From Methanobrevibacter sp. V74 (GTDB lineage Archaea > Methanobacteriota > Methanobacteria > Methanobacteriales > Methanobacteriaceae), in NCBI RefSeq assembly GCF_963082495.1, contig NZ_CAUJAN010000001.1, positions 487,701 through 551,700 on the forward strand: DNA of 64,000 nucleotides. Direction: 5' to 3'. The first letter of the stretch is position 1, and each line of letters starts with the position of its first letter. Made by a program: the position numbers and the translations under genes. Under the pieces are notes generated by a model. It had not been told where the DNA came from and searched no databases. It saw only the letters and a list, made by a program, of their open reading frames with translations. Shown here piece by piece: positions 46,452 through 54,700 of this stretch.

Positions 46452-47444
46452 ATGGATGAAAATATTAAAAAACTGGTCAAATATTCCTATTTGAATATGT
46501 ATTCTCATGTTTTAATAGCCGCATTAGATTTGAATTTATTTTCAAATTTAAAAGATTTCAAAACTAGTAGCCAAATAGCTAAAATGATGGATCTGCATGA
46601 GGACAATACAAAATATTTCCTAAATGCATTATACAGTATGGATTTTATAACTAAAAATGATGACAAATATAAAAATACTAACGCTACATCAAAATATCTT
46701 ATTGAAGACAGTCCATATTATATGGGCAACTTAATAAAAATTTTTTCCAAATTAAATGATTTTTCTAATGTAGATATTCAAAATCTAGTTAAAAATGGCC
46801 CCGATGAAAATTTTCAGTCTGGAGATGACGTTTCATTTGAGGAATTTTATAATGAGTTAAAGGATTCAGAAACAGGAATTCGTCAAGTTGAAATAATAGA
46901 CATTGTAAAAAATCTTGAGGAATATCCAAAAATAAAAAATATACTTGATTTAGGATGTGGAGCTGGACTTTTAGGTTTGGCAGTTGTAGCATCAAGAGAA
47001 GACATTACAGCTACATTATTTGACATGCCGCCGATGGCTAGTTTAATAGAGGAATGCATATCTGAAAATAATCTTGAAGACAGAGCTGAAATAAAACTTG
47101 GAGACTATAAAACAGATGATATAGGTTCTAATTATGATTTAATATTTGCAATTAATACATTAAGCCTTGCTAAAAGCGACATGGAATCAATTATCAAAAA
47201 AATTCATGATAGCTTAAATGATGGTGGAGTATTTATTGCAATTTCAGATGAAGTAGAAAGTGATTTTTCAAAACCTAAAGAAATAATTGTATCCTGGCTT
47301 CCATATGTCCTTAATGGAATGAATTATTATTTGATAAAGGATCACGTCAGGAATATTGCATTAGATGTTGGGTTTGAAGAGATTAAAGTTGAAGAAAGAT
47401 TTTTGTCTTCAGGACCTATGAGAATAAATATATTTAAAAAATAA
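46452..47444 (+). CDS. SAM-dependent methyltransferase with N-terminal dimerisation domain
   Basis: This protein of about 330 residues has an N-terminal winged-helix dimerisation domain (SHVLIAALDLNLFSNLKDFK, TSSQIAKMMDLHEDNTKYFL) and a Rossmann methyltransferase domain with ILDLGCGAGLLGLAV. That is the layout of plant-type or acetylserotonin-like O-methyltransferases (Methyltransf_2). I chose the ATG at 46452 because GGTGAT precedes it; an ATG at 46440 is in frame. A perfect DtxR-like palindrome overlaps its promoter, so metal limitation probably induces it. The substrate is unknown; methylation of a metallophore or cofactor is inferred from the operator shared with the LCM methyltransferase. 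Confidence 0.82.
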   Translation: MDENIKKLVKYSYLNMYSHVLIAALDLNLFSNLKDFKTSSQIAKMMDLHEDNTKYFLNALYSMDFITKNDDKYKNTNATSKYLIEDSPYYMGNLIKIFSKLNDFSNVDIQNLVKNGPDENFQSGDDVSFEEFYNELKDSETGIRQVEIIDIVKNLEEYPKIKNILDLGCGAGLLGLAVVASREDITATLFDMPPMASLIEECISENNLEDRAEIKLGDYKTDDIGSNYDLIFAINTLSLAKSDMESIIKKIHDSLNDGGVFIAISDEVESDFSKPKEIIVSWLPYVLNGMNYYLIKDHVRNIALDVGFEEIKVEERFLSSGPMRINIFKK

Positions 47445-47665
47445 TGCAAAATATCATTAGACTAAATTGAAATCCCCCCTTCAATTGTAAATACTAATTT
47501 CATTGTTTAAGGATTTTCAACTTAGTTGGTTAGTTTCACGAGTTTTTGAAATTATTTGTACTTCTTGCTAACTCATTATTCAGTAGCAAGTTAATAGGTA
47601 TTTTTGGGTTTTTCAATTTCAATTATTTCGTTGCTGGTTCTATATAAACAAGTAGGAATTATAAA

Positions 47666-47760
47666 ATTAAACCTTGCAGAAACCATGTTAAAATTTAGAG
47701 GAGTATCCGAATTTTTAGTTTGTTTTATTTATATAATCATTTATTTAAATATTGTTTAAA
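47666..47760 (+). repeat. Relic related to the left end of the IS5-like element
   Basis: AAACCTTGCAGAAACCATGT followed by AAAATTTAGAGGAGTATC and TAGTTTGTTTTATTTATA resembles the left end at 43093 (AACCTTTTAGAAACCATAT, TTTAGTTGTTTTGTC). No transposase is present. The rest of the gap 47445-47926 has no gene. Confidence 0.4.
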
Positions 47761-47926
47761 TTGTTCAATGAATTCATTTGTTGATTTTTGTATAAAATAG
47801 TTTTTTTTAATTCTTGCATTTTCGTAAATATGAACTTTTCTTTTTCATCAATCTTGTTTATTTTACCTCATATTAAAATACAACTTCAATATAAAATAAT
47901 ATTAACAATAAATTGATGTGAATATA

Positions 47927-48628
47927 ATGAGTGAATATTTTAAATTTGAAAATAATAAAAGAGATTTTCCTTACTATAAGCATAATCCAGAACTTTCAAA
48001 AACAGCTTGGTTTGTATTATTATTAATGGTTCCTGTTTCATTTTTAGTTTATACTCTGCTCAGCGAAAAATCGGAAATTATTGGAAGTTTAGCATTTTGT
48101 TTAGTTTTATTAATACCTTTAATGTATTATTCCAAATGGGATTTTTCTTTAATGTTTTATAAGCCAACAAAAAGTGAAATTAAACTTGCTTTTCTCCTTT
48201 TTATTGGTTATTTAATTTATGCAACAGTTGTTGGAGAAATTTTAGAAGTTTTAATCCATACCCCCTCAGTTGTTGGTGGGGATTCTGCTGTTGTAAACTT
48301 AGAAACATTTAGTTCATTAATCTTCTCAATGATGGCTGAAGAATTAGTTAAATTTATCCCATTCATGTTTTTTATGAGATTTATCTTCAAATATAGTCAT
48401 AATCGTAAATTATCCGTAATCATATCTATGATTATTGTTTTAATATTTTTTGGATTGCTACATTATGATCCTGCTACAACATCATTGATTTCTATATTAT
48501 TAATTCAGGGGCTGGGTTCTATATTTGAGTTATACGGTTATATTAAAACTAAAAACATATTAGTTTCATATTTAAGTCATCTTTTAACTGATGGGGTGAT
48601 TTTTTTATTAATATTGATAGGAGTTTAA
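47927..48628 (+). CDS. CPBP-family intramembrane metalloprotease (CAAX/Abi type)
   Basis: This membrane protein of about 233 residues has seven or eight hydrophobic segments. The CPBP signature is visible as MAEELVKFIPFMF (the EE motif, with Lys where Arg is usual) and FGLLHYDP (FxxxH). Members of this family cleave within or near the membrane, or act in bacteriocin self-protection. The ATG at 47927 is preferred over a GTG at 47918, with GATGTGA as a ribosome site. It lies 90 bp before the nicotianamine synthase gene but no functional link is known. Confidence 0.8.
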   Translation: MSEYFKFENNKRDFPYYKHNPELSKTAWFVLLLMVPVSFLVYTLLSEKSEIIGSLAFCLVLLIPLMYYSKWDFSLMFYKPTKSEIKLAFLLFIGYLIYATVVGEILEVLIHTPSVVGGDSAVVNLETFSSLIFSMMAEELVKFIPFMFFMRFIFKYSHNRKLSVIISMIIVLIFFGLLHYDPATTSLISILLIQGLGSIFELYGYIKTKNILVSYLSHLLTDGVIFLLILIGV

Positions 48629-48719
48629 AAGATTATTTAAATATATTGTTGTGATGAGAGTTAAGATTATAAACTCAAGTTATCAAATATTACAATAAAG
48701 TTTATATTTTGGTGATATG

Positions 48720-49539
48720 ATGAGTTGTTATAAATATTGGGGCAAACTTGAAGAAATTGCTGATAAATTATCATCATGGTGATTTAGATAAATATGGTGA
48801 TTCTGCATTAGACAATGTGGATATTAATGATATTATTGAAATTTTAGATGATGTTGAAATCATTGCTCATGACAGAACAATAGATTTTGATTCTGCAAAG
48901 CACATTCTTGATGATGAAAAGATGAATAAAGCTTTAAAATTAATTAGAAAATTTTATGTTTATATTGGTGCAAGACTTGAAACAGAAAATGCATTGGAAA
49001 TTTTAAAATCTGAAAATGTTGATGAGACTTTAGATTCATTTCAATTCTATGATCGTTATGTTGGACTATTAAATAATGAAAGTCAATTAGCTAAATTTAA
49101 TGAAAATAAAACATTTGTATTTTTAGGGTCTGGTCCTCTTCCAATAACTTTAATCATGTTTAATAAATTATTTGGATGCAAATGTATCGGAATTGAACAG
49201 CAAGAAAATGTTGCCGAACTTTCAAGAAAAGTTTTAAAGAAATTAGGACTTGAAAATGAAATTGAAATTGTAGTTGGGGATGAAACTGTCATCAAATCAT
49301 TAGAATATGATATTTTAATGGTTGCCGCTTTAGCTGAACCAAAAGAAAGAGTATTTTCAAATATCTGGCAATATGTCGATGAAGGAACTCCTGTTATTTA
49401 TAGAACTTATACTGGAATGAGAGCGATTTTATATTCTCCGGTTTTAGATAAGGATACAAGAGGATTCCATAAAGAAGTAATGATACTTCCAACAGGCAAT
49501 ACAAATAACACTTCTGTTTTAATTAGAAAAATTCTTTAG
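48720..49539 (+). pseudogene. Nicotianamine synthase family protein, frameshifted near the N-terminus
   Basis: ATG at 48720, four bases after GGTGA, begins MSCYKYWGKLEEIADKLSS, matching the N-terminus of the Methanothermobacter enzyme MtNAS; a +1 frameshift at about 48775 moves the rest to the frame of 48748-49539. That part has IAHDRTIDFDSAKHILDDEK, the SAM-binding FLGSGPLPITLIMF, GDETVIKSLEYDILMVAALA and IYRTYTGMRAILYSP, all conserved in the family. The known enzyme joins aminocarboxypropyl groups from SAM to make a nicotianamine-like metal chelator. A single-base change separates this from an intact gene, so a sequence error is possible. Confidence 0.85.
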
Positions 49540-49590
49540 TAGTTCTGTCCAATGACTGATTTTTTAAAATTTGTGATGGTTTATTTAATG

Positions 49591-49626
49591 TTCGAAGTGC
49601 TTACACTTAAAATAGTACACTTCGAA
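49591..49626. other. Inverted repeat after nicotianamine synthase gene
   Basis: TTCGAAGTG pairs with CACTTCGAA, 9 bp, around an 18-base loop, 52 bases after the stop. No T-run follows, so a structured 3' end or a protein-binding site are both possible. The rest of 49540-50107 has no gene; AAAGGAG at 50095-50101 serves the next start. Confidence 0.45.
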
Positions 49627-50107
49627 AATATATTTTCCATAAATTGGTATTCTTTTAATGATATTTTGATGGAAAAGTCAGTTAATTATTAATGGTTTTT
49701 ACGTAAATGTATTGTTTTTACTTGTGTTGATCTTAATTTAAATAAGTGTTGCATTTATTTTTCATGTATTTTCATATGTTACATGCATGGTCACCTAAAC
49801 CAATGGTGTGTTTTCCATTATTATTTTGCTTTTAAAACATTCCAAAAATCAAGAACCTAATCCTAATCCTCCATATTAATTAAACCTGTTTTCAGAAGGA
49901 TTAATTTTTCTTGTTTTTTTTATTTTGTTGAAATATCTGTGGATTTTGTACAAAATACTATTTTTATGGTCGTTTTCTAGATACATAAGATTTAATTGTG
50001 AAATTGAATACAATTTCATTTATATTGATGATTAAATAGTTTAATAAATATTAAGTATAATAAGTATTATATTATAATAAAACATTTATATATAAAGGAG
50101 ATAAATT

Positions 50108-51451
50108 ATGAAAACAAAATATGATGTAATTATCATTGGATTTGGGAAAGCTGGAAAGACACTTGCAGCGAAACTTAAAAAAGATGGTAAAAATGTTGCA
50201 TTAATTGAAAAAGACGCAAATATGTATGGTGGAACTTGTATCAATGTAGGTTGTATTCCTTCAAAACGACTAATAACTGATGCTTCAAATTCCCCAAAAG
50301 GGGAGTTCTCTGTGAAAGCGGAATATTACAGAAATGCAATTGAAGAGAAAAAAAAGTTGACGGCAGCACTTCGTAAAGCTAATTATGAAAAATTAGTTCA
50401 GGCTGGCGTAGATATTGTAGACGGAATGGCATCTTTTAAAAATGAAAATCAAATTAGTGTTCAAACTAATGATGACATAATAAATATTGAAGGAGAACAA
50501 TTTGTCATAAATACAGGATCTGTTCCGGTTATTCCTAAAATAGACGGAGTAACCGAAAGCAAAAATGTATATGTTGCTGAAACAATCATGAATTTGGAAG
50601 AGTTACCACATTCACTTACAATTGTTGGTGGGGGATATATTGGACTCGAGTTTGCTTCCATGTATGTTAATTTTGGAAGCAAAGTAACAATCATCCAACG
50701 TGGAAACATATTTCTTCCGAAAGAAGATGAAGATATTTCTGCATCCATTCGTGAAGTACTAGAAGAAAATGGAATACAAATTATCACAGGAGCAAAGACA
50801 ACAGAAATTCAGGACGGAACACTTTATTATGAAGCCAATGGAGAATCTCATGTTTTGAAAGGCGATGCAATCCTACTAGCAACTGGACGCAGACCAAATA
50901 CCGATGGACTGGGCTGTGAAAATGCAGGAATTGCTCTTACTGATAAGGGTGCTGTTGAGACAGATGAACATTTAAGAACTAATGTAAAAAATATCTGGGC
51001 TACAGGAGATGTCTGTGGAAACCTTCAATTTACATATATTTCACTGGACGATAGTCGGATCGTTTTGGATGACATGGAGGGGAATGGTAAACGCACGACG
51101 GAAAATAGAGGTGCATTTTCTTATTCTGTATTTATTGACCCTCCGTTTTCACGTGTAGGGATGAGTGAAAAAGAAGCAAAAAATGCACAAATTGAATATA
51201 GTGTAGGTAATCTTCCAGTAAACTCAATTCCAAAAGCAAAAGTTCTTCGAAAGACAGAAGGAATGCTTAAGGCAATAATTTCACAAGATGGAACAATTTT
51301 AGGTGTAGAGCTCTTTTGTGTAGATTCTCCAGAAATAATCAATCTGATTAAACTGGCAATGGATTATCAGTTAAAAGCTGAGGTAATCGGAGATTTCATA
51401 TTCACACATCCAACAATCTCAGAGAGCCTAAATGATCTATTTTCAATATGA
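50108..51451 (+). CDS. Class I flavoprotein disulfide reductase (mercuric reductase/RclA-like)
   Basis: This 447-residue protein has GFGKAGKTLA (FAD), the redox pair Cys44 and Cys49 in GGTCINVGCIPSK, the NAD(P)H motif VGGGYIGLEFAS, IWATGDVCG, and a complete C-terminal HPTISE (His434, Glu439). Unlike the flavoprotein at 13184, it keeps the catalytic His-Glu pair. The length and layout fit the short mercuric reductase/RclA-like group, some members of which reduce hypothiocyanous acid or act in oxidative stress. No mercury-binding N-terminal domain is present. AAGGAG precedes the ATG. Confidence 0.85.
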   Translation: MKTKYDVIIIGFGKAGKTLAAKLKKDGKNVALIEKDANMYGGTCINVGCIPSKRLITDASNSPKGEFSVKAEYYRNAIEEKKKLTAALRKANYEKLVQAGVDIVDGMASFKNENQISVQTNDDIINIEGEQFVINTGSVPVIPKIDGVTESKNVYVAETIMNLEELPHSLTIVGGGYIGLEFASMYVNFGSKVTIIQRGNIFLPKEDEDISASIREVLEENGIQIITGAKTTEIQDGTLYYEANGESHVLKGDAILLATGRRPNTDGLGCENAGIALTDKGAVETDEHLRTNVKNIWATGDVCGNLQFTYISLDDSRIVLDDMEGNGKRTTENRGAFSYSVFIDPPFSRVGMSEKEAKNAQIEYSVGNLPVNSIPKAKVLRKTEGMLKAIISQDGTILGVELFCVDSPEIINLIKLAMDYQLKAEVIGDFIFTHPTISESLNDLFSI

Positions 51452-51744
51452 TGTGAGATGTAATGAGTAGATTAATCTTTAAGAAAATAAATGTAGTTTT
51501 TGTTGATAAAAATAAATATTTTTGAATAAATCTTAATTTAAAGTTAGGTTCAAAGCCTATAGAAGTAGATGATTAATAAATTTTAGTGTATGTTGCTAAT
51601 AATGATTTCGTATTCTCACTATTAATCCTGTTGACAATATTATTTTAGTGGATGTTAGTTCAATAGAGGCGGTGGGGGTATCTTATCAATGCTGAAAAAA
51701 AAAAAAAAATGGGGGAATTAAAATTTTCACTATTTTTTAATTTT
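51452..51744. other. Low-quality region next to the adapter artefact
   Basis: No supported gene. The stretch 51660-51745 contains GCGGTGGGGGTATC and a run of 15 A followed by GGGGG, unlike the surrounding composition, as expected from low-quality read ends. It may not truly neighbour the adhesin. Confidence 0.5.
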
Positions 51745-54700
51745 TGTCTCTTATATACATCTGAAGCTGCCGACGAAGGCTTTGGTGTAGATCTTTGCTG
51801 TCCTCCTGTCTTTTTAAAAAAAAAAACAACCCCTGCCGTCGTTCCGCCTCCTTGTGTCTCAGTTTTAACCTTAAATGTTTTCTTATTGAATTTTAAAGTA
51901 ACTTTTTTATATTTCAAATATTTATTATTTACTTTTTTCAATGAAATTCTAATTTTAATTGATTTTGCAGACTTTTTCACATTTAAGTTCTTAGCATATA
52001 TAACACTTTTAACAGTTATTTTTTTAGCTATTCTAATACTTCCATAACTTACTACAACAGCATATACTTTGGGAACTAAAGATAATTTAATAGAAGCATA
52101 TCCATTACGATCAGTTACAGCATTATAAGGTTTTTTGTTAATATATATGATAATTTTTTTTCCAATCAGAGGCATTGAACCTTGAGTTAATCTAACTTTA
52201 AACTCTGCATCACTGCTATAAAAGATAGTTAAATCATTAGCAGATAAAATTATTTTTGGAACAATAACAGTAATCATCTTACTGGAACTATTATATATCT
52301 CATCGCCAGAATAAGATACAAAAACCTGATAACTATTTGGAACTAAATTTTTAACAACAATACTTGCATGACCATTTATTAATTTGGAATTATAAGTATG
52401 ATTGTTAATTGTTACACTTAAATTTCCACTAGCATTTGCTAAGTCTAAACTAAATGTTGAATTACCATCAAATTTAATTAAATCACCAATATCAACTGCA
52501 GATCTAACAACAAATCTAACAGGAACAGTTTTTTGATTAAATCTCATATCACCGCTATAAGTTACATTTAACTTATAAATCCCCGGTCTTAAATTAGATA
52601 TTACTTTAGTAATTTTGCCATCAATTATAACTTCGTTGTAGTTAACCCCATTTAATGTAAATAAAACATTACCGGTAGTTTGATTATCTAAAGTAATGCT
52701 GAGTATTGCATTATTGCCTTGGGCAATATTAACTGAAACATTTAATTTAGAATCTTTTAAATTAGCATAGGTTAATGCAATAGCTTTATTGTCACTGGAG
52801 GTTATGTATATTAAACCATTTTTATCCATTATTGGATTGCCGGTTAAATTATATCCTAAATAGGATTTATATAAAATATTTCCATTAGAATTCATGGCAT
52901 AAAATACTTTATTTGAAGCAAAGTATAATGTTCCATCACTACCAATTAAAATACCTGATGTAATTTTCAAATCAGAAATTTTACTTTCTTTACCAGTAGT
53001 CAGGTTATAATTATATAATGTCCCTTTAGAATTAACATGATACAACCCATGTTCATTATCCAATACTAAATGATTTCCAACACCATTTGTGACCTTTGTT
53101 TTCCAGAGTTGAGCACCGGAACTTTTAAATGCAACGATACTGTCTCCCAAAACACAATAAACAATATTGTCATTGCTGATTACTGGGCGAACATTCATAA
53201 AATTACCAGATTTAATGGCATTTATTTTAAGAGTTTTTGCATTGATGATTGTAAATCTATTTTCCGCTAAAACAACAATAATCTCATTACTGACAGTAGG
53301 GCTAGCTAATGGTTTTGAATTTCCTATGCTGATTAAAGTTGGTTCTCCACCATTTTCCCACATTTTATATGGAACAATTACTAGTTTATAATCATTAGAA
53401 CCAGTTTGATATTCACTTACAATATATAAATTCGCGTTTGAATCAATGATTGGAGCAAATAAACTGGATCCCTGATAAATATTGGAGTTTCCGTATTTTT
53501 CACCACTGCTTTGGTTTATAAAGTATAATGTATCACCAGATTTTGGTGTGATAATCACATCACGTCCAATAGCAACACCTGAAAAATTACCTATTACATA
53601 ATTATTTGAATAACACCATAATTCTGTAGTTCTGTTAAATGAGTAAATTTTAGATGCCGTTACTACATAGAGATTACCTTCACTGTCAATTGCAAGATCT
53701 CCAATAATTGTATCATTAATTGGAATAACAAATGCTACCTCACCATTAGTTGTAGATTCATGTGAGGATTGACCATTGTTTTGAGGGTTTCCACCTTCAC
53801 CCGCCCATTGAGGTGTTGGATATTCTAAAACACTAAATGAAGTAGATTTGGAAACTGTATTATAATTATTACCATTATAAATGGCAACATATTCATAATC
53901 TCCAATTGCTAAATCTGGAATTATATATGTAATTTCACCAGAATATGGAATATTAATTACTTTTCCATCAATTGTAAAATTACCTTTGATCTTTGGAGGA
54001 ACTTTAATAATAATTTCTGCGTTCTGACCAATTTTGACATTAATAGATGTAATATTAAATGTTAAATCTGCTTTATTAATTGTAAAAGTATTACTTTTAG
54101 TTAAGTTAAAGTAGGTGTTGTCCCCAGTGTAGAAAACATCAATGTTTTTGTTAACTCCTGCTTCTAAACCGTAAATTAAAACCTGAGCAATACCTCCAAC
54201 AACGCTTGAAGTGTTAGATACTCCATCAATACTGACAGTTACATTACCTGTTGCATCATTATTTAAAACTATGTTGATAATGGCAACATCTCCATATGTA
54301 ATGTTTTCTGCATTAATGTTCATTGTTGCATTTAAATTGTCAACTTCGATTAATCTAGAAACTTGGCTTGGGAAATATTTATCATCACCGTTATAAACAG
54401 CTTTGATTAAATAATCACCTCTTGGAACTTTTACCATAGTATAATTTGCAAAGGAATTATTCAATATTAATATTTGCTCATTCCCATTGATTGAAAGAGT
54501 AATATTGCCAGTTGCACTATTTGTAGTTGTAATTGTTAAATTAATATCTTCCCCTACTTCAATAGCACTAATATTTAGTGTAGTTGTTGACTCATATCTT
54601 TTTACTTTAACAGAAGAGCTAACTTCTTCTGACACATACTTTTTATCACCAGAATAACTAACTACCACATTATAAGTATTGGCTTTTAAGTTACTAAATG

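Noticed and set aside
49591-49626. Rho-independent-type terminator
   Set aside because: The stem is good, but no T-run follows, so it is listed only as an inverted repeat.
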